From: Parasphingopyxis algicola
GTDB lineage: Bacteria; Pseudomonadota; Alphaproteobacteria; Sphingomonadales; Sphingomonadaceae
DNA length: 64,000 nt
NCBI RefSeq assembly: GCF_013378075.1
Contig: NZ_CP051131.1
Location: forward strand, 3,484,501-3,548,500
Direction of reading: 5' to 3'
Positions 18,278 to 30,600 of the stretch are shown here, piece by piece. How positions within the stretch are numbered: the first letter of the stretch is position 1; each line of letters opens with the position of its first letter. The position numbers were made by a program, and so were the translations under genes. The notes below the pieces were generated by a model, which saw only the letters and a program-made list of their open reading frames with translations, was not told the DNA's origin and ran no database searches.

Positions 18278-18448
18278 GGGCGCTCGTCTAGTCGATTTGC
18301 CGCTTCATGTCATTCCTGCCGCTCGGTTCATCGGCGATTAACCCGCATCCGGCTTGGGCTGGGTCGTCATCGTGCGTGGAACGGGTTAGGCCCGGCGCGC
18401 ATTGATGCCCCGGCCAGGATAGGCCGAAACAGGATAGGGACGCGACCG

Positions 18449-19675
18449 GTGCGACGGCTTTTGGGATATGGACTCGCATGCGCGATCGGCGCGGCTCTGC
18501 CGCTCGCTGGCGCGCTCGCGCAAGAGGTGGACGACACCGAAGCGGTCGCCCGGCAAGCGCCGGTGTTCGACCTGCCTGCCGGCCGGACGCGCGAGCGGCC
18601 GCAGCCCGACGTTCAGGGCCCCCGTGCGCCGGGCGTCTCGCCGCCCCGCCTCCTCGGCGAAGACAATGATGCCGCGGCCTCGGAAACCCCGCCCGTCGAA
18701 ATCGCCCCGATCGTTACGCCGCCGCCGTCCGATACGGCGCCGGTCGCGACCGAGGCGCAACCGGACGCGGCCCCGGCTTCACCATCCGCGCCGCCCGCAG
18801 CGGTCGCGCAGGCTCCGGTGGCCGAGCCCGATGCCATGCCCGCCGATCCGCCTTCGCTACGGTCCTCCGAACTATCCCGGCCACCGGCCGCATCCGCACC
18901 CGAACGAATGACGGAACCGACTACGACGACCGGGGATCCCGCGGACTCGCCATGGTGGATATGGCTGGCCGGCATGTTCATGCTTGTCGCCTTCGTCGCG
19001 GCCGTGCGCATCGTGCGCACCCGCCGGTCGTGGGAAGCGGAGGAGGTGCCCGAACCCGCTCCGCTGGTGCGGAAACCGCCGGAACCTGCAGCGAGGCCGG
19101 AACCGGCCCCCGAGCCCGTGGCGCCCCCGCCCGCACCGGTCGAGCCTGCGGCATCGGCCGACCAGGCCCCGCTTGCCGACGGAGACGCGCCCACGCGCAT
19201 CGAGGTCGATTTCCAGCCGCTGATGGCGCGCCTGTCGACGCTCGGCCTGACGCTCGGCTATCGGCTCCGGCTGCACAATATCAGTGACGAGCCGCTGCGC
19301 GATGTGTCGGTTCGGCTCGGCATTCGCTGTGCCGATGATGGGCCACTGAATGCAGCCGCCGATGCGGAGCCGCCCTGTCTTGCTATCGATACGCTAGAAG
19401 CCGGGGCGACGCAGACGCATAGCGGCGAGATCCGCCTCGATCCGCAAACCTTCCGGCCGCTGCAGTCGCACGGCGAGCCGATGCTGGTTCCAATCGTCGA
19501 CATGATGCCGCGTTATCGCGACGGCGAGGGTGTCGTCCACGAGATGCACGCGACGATGCTGGTCGGACGCGAACTGAAGCCGCCCCGGCCCAAGATGCAG
19601 CCCTTCTGGCTCGAGCGCGGTTTCGGTCAGTTCGGTGCGCTGGGCTGCCGGATGCTGAGCGTGAAGACCGCCTGA
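18449..19675 (+). CDS. Pro/Ala-rich single-pass envelope protein, unknown
   Basis: A 408-residue protein from the GTG at 18449 (purine-rich AGGATAGGGA upstream). Residues 1-25 are a signal peptide or anchor (L-L-G-Y-G-L-A-C-A-I-G..A-L-A-Q). Residues 30-165 are a low-complexity Pro/Ala/Glu stretch, then a membrane segment near 169-188 (W-W-I-W-L-A-G-M-F-M), a second Pro-rich linker (about 200-245), and a folded C-terminal domain (about 250-408) with beta-rich pattern. Topology suggests a long periplasmic tether with the C-terminal domain on the cytoplasmic side, or the reverse if the leader is not cleaved. No family recognised. Confidence 0.7.
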   Translation: MRRLLGYGLACAIGAALPLAGALAQEVDDTEAVARQAPVFDLPAGRTRERPQPDVQGPRAPGVSPPRLLGEDNDAAASETPPVEIAPIVTPPPSDTAPVATEAQPDAAPASPSAPPAAVAQAPVAEPDAMPADPPSLRSSELSRPPAASAPERMTEPTTTTGDPADSPWWIWLAGMFMLVAFVAAVRIVRTRRSWEAEEVPEPAPLVRKPPEPAARPEPAPEPVAPPPAPVEPAASADQAPLADGDAPTRIEVDFQPLMARLSTLGLTLGYRLRLHNISDEPLRDVSVRLGIRCADDGPLNAAADAEPPCLAIDTLEAGATQTHSGEIRLDPQTFRPLQSHGEPMLVPIVDMMPRYRDGEGVVHEMHATMLVGRELKPPRPKMQPFWLERGFGQFGALGCRMLSVKTA

Positions 19676-19723
19676 CCGTTCGGACGGGTTGACCCCCCGA
19701 GCGCGCCGCGCGAACTGGGCGCA

Positions 19724-21259
<1,536 letters not shown>

Positions 21260-21317
21260 CCCGGCCCCCAAAGCTAAGGATTGGGAGACTCGAAACCCAG
21301 GCAGGAAATACGCACAT

Positions 21318-22163
21318 ATGGAAATGCTCGTCTCGACCGAATGGCTCGCCGGAGAATTGGGGGCAAGCGATCTGCACATCATCGATGCGACGCAGTTCCT
21401 TCCCGATGCCGGCCGCGATGCGAAGGCCGAACACGGCTTCGAGCACATCCCGGGTGCCGTGTTCCTGGACCTGGAAGAGGTGCGCGACACGTCCAATCCT
21501 GTTCCCGGCATGCTGCCATCGGCCGAAAAATTCGCGAGCCGGATGCAGTCTCTCGGGATCGGTGATGGCAGCCGCATCGTGATCTATGACAATTCGCCGC
21601 TCCACAGCGCGGCGCGGGCCTGGTGGATGACAAAGGACGTGTTCGGCGCGCACAATGTCGCGGTGCTCGATGGCGGGCTCGCCAAATGGAAGGCCGAAGG
21701 CAATGCCGTCGAGCAGGGCAAGCAGCAGGTTCGCCACCGGCATTTCACGCCCTTCCATGACGACAGTTCCGTGCGCGACCTGGCGGCGATGAAGGCGCTG
21801 GTCGGATCGGATGATACCGAAATCGTCGATGCGCGGCCGGAAGATCGCTTCCGGGGCGAGGGCCCCGAGCCGCGTCCGGGCGTCGAACCGGGCCATATTC
21901 CCGGCTCCAGGAACGTACCGCATGCGACGCTCTTCGACGACGACGGGACGTGGAAGCGCGGTGACGATCTCAAAGCCGCGTTCGAGGCCGCGGGCGTCGA
22001 TCTCGAAAAGCCGATGGTGACGACCTGCGGCGGTGGCACGACGGCAGCAGTCTTGCTGTTCGGTGCCAAGTTGCTCGGCAAGACCGACGTCGCGCTCTAC
22101 GACGGCAGCTGGGCCGAATGGGGTAGCCAGTCCGATACCGAAAAAGCGACGGGAGCCGCGTGA
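21318..22163 (+). CDS. sseA: 3-mercaptopyruvate/thiosulfate sulfurtransferase
   Basis: A 281-residue protein of two tandem rhodanese domains (about 1-135 and 150-275). The active-site cysteine C237 is in C-G-G-G-T-T-A, which resembles the C-G-x-G-V-T loop of mercaptopyruvate sulfurtransferases more than the C-R-x-G loop of thiosulfate enzymes; the Thr in place of Val is a small departure. It moves sulfane sulfur in cysteine catabolism. Its TGA overlaps the GTG start of the next gene (GTGA), which fits the shared sulfur-amino-acid theme. Confidence 0.9.
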   Translation: MEMLVSTEWLAGELGASDLHIIDATQFLPDAGRDAKAEHGFEHIPGAVFLDLEEVRDTSNPVPGMLPSAEKFASRMQSLGIGDGSRIVIYDNSPLHSAARAWWMTKDVFGAHNVAVLDGGLAKWKAEGNAVEQGKQQVRHRHFTPFHDDSSVRDLAAMKALVGSDDTEIVDARPEDRFRGEGPEPRPGVEPGHIPGSRNVPHATLFDDDGTWKRGDDLKAAFEAAGVDLEKPMVTTCGGGTTAAVLLFGAKLLGKTDVALYDGSWAEWGSQSDTEKATGAA

Positions 22164-23362
22164 GCGGCGGCAAATCGGATACCGAGCTGCCGACCCGCCT
22201 CGTTACAGGCGGCCGGCGCAGGGAATGGACGGGCGCCGTCGTCAATCCGCCGGTCTGGCGGGCCAGCACGCATCTGTACGACAGCGTCGCCGATCTGCGC
22301 GCCGGCAAGGCGAGCAACGAGGACGGCCGCTTCTTCTATGGCCGGCGCGGATCGCCGACCCAATGGGCGCTGGCCGAAGCGCTGACCGACATGGAGCCCG
22401 GCGCGCACGGGACGATGCTGTTTCCCTCCGGCGTGGCCGCGATTGCCTGTGCCTTGCTGGCCGTGCTCCGGCCTGGAGACGTGCTGTTGATGGCCGACAG
22501 CAGCTATGATCCGACGCGCATCTATGCCGAGGCGTTTCTCAAGAAATGGGGCGTCGAGACGCGCTACTACGATCCGCTGGTTGGCGCCGGTATCGCCGAT
22601 CTGATCTGCGAGCAGACGCGCGCGATCCTGATGGAAAGCCCCGGCAGCCTGACCTTCGAGGTACAGGATGTGCCCGCGATCTGCGCCGTGGCGAAGGAGC
22701 ACGGGATCACGACGCTGCTCGATAATACCTGGGCCGCTTCCTATTTCTTCCGCGCGATAGAGCATGGCGTCGATATCGCGATCCTGGCGGGCACTAAATA
22801 TATCGTCGGGCATAGCGATGTGATGCTCGGTTCGGTGACGACCCATGAGAAATACTGGACGCGCGTTCGGCGGACCGCGCAGCAGCTCGGCCAGATCGTG
22901 TCGCCGGACGACGCCTATCTGGCGCTGCGCGGTCTGCGCACCCTCGACGTTCGGATGCGGCAGCACCAGGACGGCGGGCTAGCGGTGGCGAAATGGCTGG
23001 CCGACCAGCCGCAGGTGGCCCGGGTCCTTCACCCCGCGCTGCCGGATTGTCCCGGTCACGAACTCTGGCGGCGCGATTTTTCCGGCGCCGCGGGGTTGTT
23101 CTCCTTCGTGCTGGACGGCGGCGGCGAGGAGGCGATCGCCGCCCTGATCGACGATCTCGCCCTGTTCGGTATCGGTTACAGCTGGGGCGGCTATGAGAGC
23201 CTCGCATTGCCAATCGATCCCACGCCGGACCGGACGGCCACCCGGTGGAAAGCGGAAGGACCGCTGGTGCGCCTCAATATCGGTCTCGAGGATCCCGATG
23301 ACCTGATCGCCGATCTTGCGAAGGGACTGGAAAGGTACGAGAAGGCCGCATGCAGGAGATAA
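22160..23362 (+). CDS. metC: Cystathionine beta-lyase
   Basis: A 400-residue PLP enzyme of the Cys/Met metabolism family. The PLP lysine is K213 in G-T-K-Y-I-V-G-H-S-D; D188 (L-L-D-N-T-W) binds the pyridine nitrogen; Y60-G-R-R contacts the phosphate of the partner subunit. The Y-I-V-G-H-S-D context is typical of beta-lyases, which cleave cystathionine to homocysteine, pyruvate and ammonia. It starts at GTG with GGGAG upstream. It overlaps sseA by 4 bases and mscS by 13. Confidence 0.9.
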   Translation: MSGGKSDTELPTRLVTGGRRREWTGAVVNPPVWRASTHLYDSVADLRAGKASNEDGRFFYGRRGSPTQWALAEALTDMEPGAHGTMLFPSGVAAIACALLAVLRPGDVLLMADSSYDPTRIYAEAFLKKWGVETRYYDPLVGAGIADLICEQTRAILMESPGSLTFEVQDVPAICAVAKEHGITTLLDNTWAASYFFRAIEHGVDIAILAGTKYIVGHSDVMLGSVTTHEKYWTRVRRTAQQLGQIVSPDDAYLALRGLRTLDVRMRQHQDGGLAVAKWLADQPQVARVLHPALPDCPGHELWRRDFSGAAGLFSFVLDGGGEEAIAALIDDLALFGIGYSWGGYESLALPIDPTPDRTATRWKAEGPLVRLNIGLEDPDDLIADLAKGLERYEKAACRR

Positions 23363-24684
23363 TCGCACTGCTGACGCGAGCGGGCATACCGCTGCCAGAG
23401 GATCTCAACTGGCTCGCCGCGATCATCGGTTTCACGATCGTCGGCGCCGGCATGGCGTTGGGCTGGGTCATCAGCCGGCTTGCCGGCCGGCATCTGCGCG
23501 GGTTCTGGGAACGGGTCGCCGGCGAGCGGGCCGAGGGGCTGGCCGACCGGATGATCCGGATCATCTATCACGGGTCGGTGTCGATCGTCCTCGCGATCGC
23601 GTTTTTCGCGATGGACTGGTGGACTTTTACCGATCTCATCATCGGTGCGGGCTGGGGCCTGTGCGCGGGCTATCTCGTCTGGCACATCGTCTGCGCGACC
23701 AATTTCGCCCGCTGGATCGCTCTGGCGTCCGGAGTTTTCACCTTCGCCGTGATCCTCAGCAATGCCGTCGGCGGGCTGGAGCGCGTCTCCTTCGTCCTCG
23801 ACCGGATCGGCGTGACGGTCGGCGACAACAGGATTTCGCTCCTCACGGTCCTCGTCATTGCGATCACTGCGCTCGCGTTGTTTGCCGTCGTGCGCATCAT
23901 CCGCCGGATCGTGAGCCATTCGATCCAGCGGTCGAGCGGTCTCGATCCGGCGCAGAAACTGCTCGCCGACAAGCTCGCCCTGATCGCTATCGTCGTCGCC
24001 GCCTTCTTCATCGGCATCGATATTCTCGGCATCGACCTGACGGCGCTCGCCTTTTTCTCCGGCGCGCTCGGTCTCGCCGTCGGTTTCGGCATGCAGAAGA
24101 CCTTCGGCAACCTGATCGCCGGCATCATCCTGCTCATGGACCGGTCGATCAAGCCGGGCGATGTGATCGCGGTCGGGGAAAGCTTCGGCTGGGTCAACAA
24201 GATCGGCGTGCGCGCGGTTTCGATCATCACCCGCGACGGCAAGGAACATCTGATTCCGAACGAAAACCTGATGACCGAAGAGGTGGAGAACTGGTCCTAT
24301 TCGAGCCTCGAAGTGCGCGTCCATATCGAGGTCGGCGTCTCCTACAATTGCGACATCCGGCTCGCCCAGGAAATCATGATCGAGGCCGCGTTGGACTGCA
24401 AACGGGTGCTCAAAAGCCCCAAACCCAATATCTGGCTCAAGGAGTTCGGCGACTCCTCGGTCAATTTCGATGTCCTGGTCTGGATCAAGGATCCCGAGAG
24501 CGGCGTGGGCAATGTCCGTTCGGACATCCTCAATCGCATCTGGTGGAAGTTCAAGGAACACGATATCGAAATCCCGTTTCCGCAGCGCGACCTGCACATT
24601 CGGGACTGGCCCGACGGGAAACCGAAGGCGCTCGGCGGCGAAGGCGTCAAGGAACCCGAATCGGCGGAAGCCGAAAAAAGCTAG
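23350..24684 (+). CDS. Small-conductance mechanosensitive channel (MscS family)
   Basis: A 444-residue membrane channel, longer than the 286-residue E. coli MscS because of extra N-terminal helices (about six hydrophobic segments before the pore). The pore helix and following beta domain are clear near 225-300: A-L-G-L-A-V-G-F-G-M-Q-K-T-F-G-N, then D-R-S-I-K-P-G-D-V-I and L-I-P-N-E-N. It releases solutes on hypo-osmotic stress. It begins within the end of metC. The stop TAG shares CTAG with the convergent gene. Confidence 0.92.
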   Translation: MQEIIALLTRAGIPLPEDLNWLAAIIGFTIVGAGMALGWVISRLAGRHLRGFWERVAGERAEGLADRMIRIIYHGSVSIVLAIAFFAMDWWTFTDLIIGAGWGLCAGYLVWHIVCATNFARWIALASGVFTFAVILSNAVGGLERVSFVLDRIGVTVGDNRISLLTVLVIAITALALFAVVRIIRRIVSHSIQRSSGLDPAQKLLADKLALIAIVVAAFFIGIDILGIDLTALAFFSGALGLAVGFGMQKTFGNLIAGIILLMDRSIKPGDVIAVGESFGWVNKIGVRAVSIITRDGKEHLIPNENLMTEEVENWSYSSLEVRVHIEVGVSYNCDIRLAQEIMIEAALDCKRVLKSPKPNIWLKEFGDSSVNFDVLVWIKDPESGVGNVRSDILNRIWWKFKEHDIEIPFPQRDLHIRDWPDGKPKALGGEGVKEPESAEAEKS

Positions 24685-25022
24685 ATTCCGACGAAACGGC
24701 CGAGCCGGACGATCTGCCGACGCAGATAGCGCGCCAGTTCCGCGGCGGCGGCAGATGCATCGGCGCCCTTGCCGAGCAGGGCCTGCGCGCCCGCCGTTGC
24801 GGCGTCGGCTGTCTCGTCGGCCACCCTGTCGAACTCCTGCTTGGCGATGCCGGGCAAATTTTCCAGGGCCCGGCACAGGGCCGTCTCGTCAGGAACGTCC
24901 ATCGTGTCGGGCTGATCCGGTGCCATTTGCTCGACGACCGCCAGCACAGCGTAGAGCTGTGGAATCCGGTCGGGCCCTGCCGATGCAACCGCCGGTGCAG
25001 CAATCTCTTTATGCGCGGTCAT
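24681..25022 (-). CDS. Conserved-looking small helical protein, unknown
   Basis: A 113-residue, Ala/Asp-rich, probably all-helical cytoplasmic protein with no signal or membrane segment. The start at 25022 was chosen because GGAGGG lies 10 bases upstream; the longer frame to 25100 has no such site. The C terminus is basic (R-Y-L-R-R-Q-I-V-R-L-G-R). Not recognised. It ends on the CTAG shared with the MscS gene. The 263-base gap upstream (25023-25285) is AT-richer and probably carries the promoters of this gene and the divergent Gcw_chp gene. Confidence 0.65.
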   Translation of the reverse strand: MTAHKEIAAPAVASAGPDRIPQLYAVLAVVEQMAPDQPDTMDVPDETALCRALENLPGIAKQEFDRVADETADAATAGAQALLGKGADASAAAAELARYLRRQIVRLGRFVGI

Positions 25023-25285
25023 TGATGATATCCCTCCATCGCATATGCCAGTGTCGCACCAAGCCGCTAATATTTGCCTAAGCCCATTGCAGCGCACCAA
25101 TCATGTTGCAGTGCAGCAACATTCTCTATCTTTTTTACGAGAGTCTTTGAAATATCATTGTGTGCAAGTGCGAATGTATGCATCATCCCTATCAATCACT
25201 TTATCAGTCCGCCGTGAACCGGATCAGAGACTGAAGGGTGCGCAGGGACGAATAGAACCGTATTCGAACGAAAAAAGGAACTATT

Positions 25286-25982
25286 ATGCGCACCTCGATT
25301 TTCGGCCTTGCCCTGCTAGCAACCACGGCCTTTGCCGCGCCCGCCCATGCGGGGGAACTGGGCGGCGGCTTCAGCGTTTCCGGCAACGCCGCGCTCGTCA
25401 CCGACTATCGGTTCCGCGGCGTGTCCTTCTCGGACGAGGACATCGCCATCCAGGGCGGCATCGATCTCGAGCATGACAGCGGTTTCTATGTCGGCACCTG
25501 GGCCTCGTCGATCGAGGACAGCCCGGTCTTCGGTCACACCGAACTCGATATCTATGCCGGTTGGTCGGGCGAGATCACCTCGGGCCTGACGCTCGATGTC
25601 GGCGTGCTCGCTTATATCTATCCGAACGGCAATGTCGGCGATGCGGACTATGTCGAACCCTATGCCTCGCTGTCCTACACGATCGGGCCGGCGGAAATCA
25701 CCACCGGTATCGCCTATGCGCCGAGCCAAACGGCAATCGGCGATGACGACAATACCTATGTCTATGGCGATATCTCGGTGGGCATTCCGCAAACCCCGAT
25801 CACAGTCAGCGGCCATCTCGGCTATACCAATGGCAGCCTCTCGATCGACAATGACGTCGATTATGTCGACTGGTCGCTCGGCGCCGAAGCCTCGTTCGGT
25901 ATGCTGTCGGTGGGCGTCGCCTATGTGAGCACGGCGGTGAACGGCCCGCTGACCGACGGCACGGTGGTCGGCACCCTCGGCG

Positions 25983-25993
<11 letters not shown>
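25286..25993 (+). CDS. Gcw_chp (TIGR02001) outer-membrane protein
   Basis: A 235-residue secreted protein with a signal peptide ending near A-P-A-H-A-G (residue 22), then alternating beta-strand sequence rich in Gly, Tyr, Asp and aromatic ends, finishing on ..G-T-L-G-V-S-F with a C-terminal Phe as in beta-barrel outer-membrane proteins. The early S-G-N-A-A-L-V-T-D-Y-R-F-R-G-V-S segment is the signature of this family. Function unknown; some members are linked to nitrogen regulation. The strong site AAAAAAGGAACT precedes the ATG. It overlaps the convergent ABC ATPase gene by 11 bases. Confidence 0.85.
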
Positions 25994-27532
<1,539 letters not shown>

Positions 27533-27536
<4 letters not shown>

Positions 27537-28321
27537 CGCGACAGCCGGTCCCGCAGCCGTTCGCCCGCGATCGTGAGGCAGACGATGATCAGCACCAGCA
27601 TGCCGCCCGGGATCAGCAGGGCGTGCGGCTGGAGGTCCATATCGTCGGCACCCTCCTTCACGAGGATGCCGAGCGAGGTCAGCGGCTCCTGCACGCCGAG
27701 GCCGAGAAAGGAGAGGAAACTCTCGACCATGACGACCTGCGGTACGGTGAGCAGCAGATAGGCCAGCGCGACGCCCGCAACGTTGGGGAGGATATGGCCG
27801 GTCAGGATGCGGCGCGCCGGGGCTCCGGCCGCCTCAGCCGCCGTGACAAAGGGGCGTTCCTTCAATGCGATCACCTGGCTGCGCACGACGCGCGCCATGG
27901 TCAGCCATTCGACCGCGCCGATGCCGATGAACACCAGGATGATAGACCGGCCGAACACGACCATCAGCAGGATGACGACGAACATGAAGGGCAGGGCGTA
28001 GAGCCCGTCGACGATCCGCATCATGATCTCGTCGGTTCGCCCGCCGATCCAGCCCGCTATCGCGCCCCAGGCGGTCCCGATGACGAGCGCGACCAGCGCG
28101 GCCGCCAGCGCTACGGCCAGCGTCACCCGGGTGCCGACCAATGTGCGCGCCAGCAGGTCGCGGCCGACCGTGTCCGTACCGAAAAGGTGACCGGGCGCGA
28201 ACAGCGGCGCGCGCACCGCGTCCCAGTCGATAGCGCTGTGCGTCCAGGGGAGAAAGGGCGGCACGAGCAGCGCGACCAGCGCGATCGCCGCGACGATCAG
28301 GAGCGGAATGCGGCCCTTCAT
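27533..28321 (-). CDS. Peptide ABC importer permease (DppC/YejE type)
   Basis: A 262-residue inner-membrane permease from the ATG at 28321 (upstream in-frame sequence is a palindromic repeat and is left out). Features: N-terminal membrane segment, F-G-T-D-x-x-G-R-D-L-L-A-R motif near 56-68 typical of the DppC type, and the E-A-A-G-A-P EAA loop near 150 that contacts the ATPase. Overlaps the ATPase gene by 4 bases. Confidence 0.9.
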
Positions 28322-28337
28322 CGTCCAAATTCCAACC

Positions 28338-28413
28338 TGCGCCTGCGCGGGCAGGAGCCTAGGGCAACGAGCGACGGCGTTTGCGGTTCTGGGCTCCTGC
28401 CTGCGCAGGCGCA
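28338..28413. repeat. Palindrome with 22-nt arms between permease genes
   Basis: Arms at 28338-28359 and 28392-28413 are inverse complements with one C/T difference that still allows a G-U pair. The core is G/C-rich around CTGCGCxxGCAGG. It fills the gap between the two permease genes, so it will be in their mRNA as a very stable hairpin and may lower or stabilise expression of the genes after it. Confidence 0.8.
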
Positions 28414-28433
28414 CAATAGTTTCATTACCGACG

Positions 28434-29366
28434 TCATTCCGCGCGCATCCGCGGGTCGAGCCAGCCATAGATCAGGTCGGCGACGAGGTTGAACAGGATG
28501 ATGAGGCCCGCATAAAGCGTGACCACGCCGAGTACGAGCGGGTAATCGCGGTTGAGCGCGCCCTGCACGAAATAGCGGCCGAGGCCGGGCAGGGCGAAGA
28601 CGGTTTCGATGATCACGGCACCGGTCAGTAGCCCCGCCGCCGCCGGGCCCAGATAGCTGGCGACCGGAACGAGAGCGGGGCGCAGTGCGTGGCGGGCAAT
28701 GACCTGGCGTTCGGCAAGGCCGCGGGCGCGGGCGGTGCGAACGTGATCCTCGTTGAGCGCCCTGGCGAGCCCCGCCCGGGTCAGCTTCGCGATGGCGCCC
28801 GCGAACGGCAGCGAGAGCGCGACGACGGGAAGTAGCAGATGCGAGGGGCTGCCCGGCTCCCAGCCCGATACCGGCAGCCAGCCGAGGCCGAGTGCGAAGA
28901 TCAGCACGAACAACGGTCCCGTGACGAAGACCGGCAGCGCGGTGAGCAGGGTCGCCAGCCCCATGATCGCCTCGTCCTGCCAGCGTCCGGCGCGCGCCGC
29001 CGCCCATAGCCCGCCGCCGATACCGAGTACGCAGGCGAGCAGCAGCGCCAGCCCGCCGATCGTCAGCGAAACCGGCAGCCCTTGCGCGATCAGCTCGCTG
29101 ACTGTGAAGTCGCGATAGACAAGGCTTGGCCCGAAATCGCCGCGCAGCAGCCGGCCGATATACAGCGCGATCTGCTCCGCCAAGGGCAGGTCCAGCCCAT
29201 AGGCCGCGTCGAGCGCGGCGCGGGTCTCCTCGTCGAGCGCCCGTTCCCCGTCGAACGGCCCGCCGGGCGCCAGCCGCATCAATATGAAAGACAGGATCAC
29301 GACGCCGAGCAAAGTCGGGATCGCGGTCAGCAGGCGGCGAAGAAGGAGCCTCCCCATGGCGCGCAT
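28434..29366 (-). CDS. Peptide ABC importer permease (DppB/YejB type)
   Basis: A 310-residue inner-membrane permease with about six membrane segments. DppB-type marks are the N-terminal R-R-L-L-T-A-I-P-T-L-L-G-V segment, G-L-D-L-P-L near 54-59 and the EAA-like loop T-A-R-A-R-G-L near 183-189. It is first of the three importer genes on this strand and 79 bases from the divergent MerR gene. An ATG three codons later is an alternative start. Confidence 0.9.
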   Translation of the reverse strand: MRAMGRLLLRRLLTAIPTLLGVVILSFILMRLAPGGPFDGERALDEETRAALDAAYGLDLPLAEQIALYIGRLLRGDFGPSLVYRDFTVSELIAQGLPVSLTIGGLALLLACVLGIGGGLWAAARAGRWQDEAIMGLATLLTALPVFVTGPLFVLIFALGLGWLPVSGWEPGSPSHLLLPVVALSLPFAGAIAKLTRAGLARALNEDHVRTARARGLAERQVIARHALRPALVPVASYLGPAAAGLLTGAVIIETVFALPGLGRYFVQGALNRDYPLVLGVVTLYAGLIILFNLVADLIYGWLDPRMRAE

Positions 29367-29445
29367 GATTGGCGCAAAGCTATTCGGGCGTCACGCAAAA
29401 AAAACCGCTTGCAGTTGACGCAAGGTCAAGCGGCATAACAGGCAT

Positions 29446-30258
29446 ATGGCCGATTCGCTCGACATATCGGAAGTCGCCCGCCGCACCGGGCTCACCGCGC
29501 GCACCTTGCGCTTTTACGAGAGCCGGGGGCTGCTGGCGCCGGGTCGCACGGCGGGTGGGCGTCGCGTCTACACGACGGAAGACCTGAGCGCGATTCATCG
29601 CATCATGCTGCTCAAGGGCGCCGGCTTTACCATCGCCCAAATCCGGCAATTGTTCGAACGGGAGGATATCGGGCTCTCCCGGCTCGTCCAGGCGCAACTC
29701 GATCTGCTTGCGGCGGAAGCGGGCCGGATCGCGGAGGCGCGGGCCCTGCTCGGCCTCGTGCTGTCGCGGATCGAACGCGGCGACGAGATCGATGCGGAAA
29801 CGCTCTGCGCGCTGATCGAAAGCGGCGAACGCACGCTTCGGAACGAACCGGAAGACTGGAAACGCGTCGCCGACCGCTATTTCCCGCCGCGCGACCGGGT
29901 GGACTGGGCCGAGGCATCGGGCCGTCTGCCGCCCGGTCTCGACGAGGAGGCCTATACCGAACAATGGCGCGCGCTTGGCGAACGGATCGAGGCCGCGCTG
30001 CCGATCGACCCGGCTTCGGCCGAGGCACAGGCCTTTGTCGATGAATGGTTCGCGCTCTTGAAGCCCTTCGCCGAGGTGGCAACGCCGGAAGTCTGGAACG
30101 GCACCTATGCGATGTATGAGGACATGGAGGCCTGGGCCGGGTCGGATGGAGAGGGCATCGATCCGGGCTTCAGCAAGGGGGTCTGGGATTTCATCAAACT
30201 GGCGACCGCTGCGCGGATGACCGGCATCGTTAGCAATCACCATAAGGAGACGGAGTAA
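29446..30258 (+). CDS. MerR-family regulator with TipAS domain
   Basis: A 270-residue regulator. Residues 1-70 are the MerR helix-turn-helix (I-S-E-V-A-R-R-T-G-L-T-A-R-T-L-R-F-Y-E-S-R-G-L), followed by a dimerisation coiled coil (to about 120) and a C-terminal TipAS-like ligand domain (about 140-265) of the kind that binds thiopeptide or other drugs. Its stop overlaps the SMR start (TAATG), so it probably controls its own operon in response to a toxic compound. Confidence 0.88.
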   Translation: MADSLDISEVARRTGLTARTLRFYESRGLLAPGRTAGGRRVYTTEDLSAIHRIMLLKGAGFTIAQIRQLFEREDIGLSRLVQAQLDLLAAEAGRIAEARALLGLVLSRIERGDEIDAETLCALIESGERTLRNEPEDWKRVADRYFPPRDRVDWAEASGRLPPGLDEEAYTEQWRALGERIEAALPIDPASAEAQAFVDEWFALLKPFAEVATPEVWNGTYAMYEDMEAWAGSDGEGIDPGFSKGVWDFIKLATAARMTGIVSNHHKETE

Positions 30259-30596
30259 TGGCGATCAACGCATGGGCGCTGCTGGGCGGCGCGATCCTTT
30301 TCGAGATACTCGGCACGAGCCTGCTCAAGGCATCGGCCGGTTTCGCGAAGCCGCTGATCGGCATGGCGTCGATGGCGTCCTATGCGGTCTGTTTCTGGCT
30401 GCTGGCCTTCGCGATCACGCGGATACCTGTCGGCGTCGCCTATGCCGTGTGGGCGGGCGTCGGCATCGCGATCATCACGCTGATCGGCTGGGTCATTTTC
30501 CGCCAGACGCTGAGCGTGGTCCAACTCGGCTGTATTGCGCTGATCTTCGTCGGCGCGATCGGGCTGCACCTTACCACGGCGACCGCCGAGCTCTGA
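30258..30596 (+). CDS. Small multidrug resistance (SMR) transporter
   Basis: A 112-residue four-helix transporter of the EmrE/SugE family. The conserved membrane glutamate is E16 (I-L-F-E-I-L-G-T) in helix 1, and helix 3 shows the usual V-A-Y-A-V-W-A-G-V-G motif. W-A-G-V-G suggests a cation-drug exporter. It has GGAGACGG before the start and one-base overlap with the MerR/TipAS gene. Confidence 0.92.
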   Translation: MAINAWALLGGAILFEILGTSLLKASAGFAKPLIGMASMASYAVCFWLLAFAITRIPVGVAYAVWAGVGIAIITLIGWVIFRQTLSVVQLGCIALIFVGAIGLHLTTATAEL

Positions 30597-30600
30597 ACGC

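Noticed and set aside
21318-23362. SAM or T-box riboswitch before the sulfur-amino-acid genes
   Set aside because: The gap before sseA is only 58 bases and the metC start overlaps sseA; there is no room for such a structure.
23316-25025. 569-codon plus-strand frame overlapping the MscS gene
   Set aside because: It is an Arg/Pro-rich shifted reading of the true MscS frame, which has all the family motifs.
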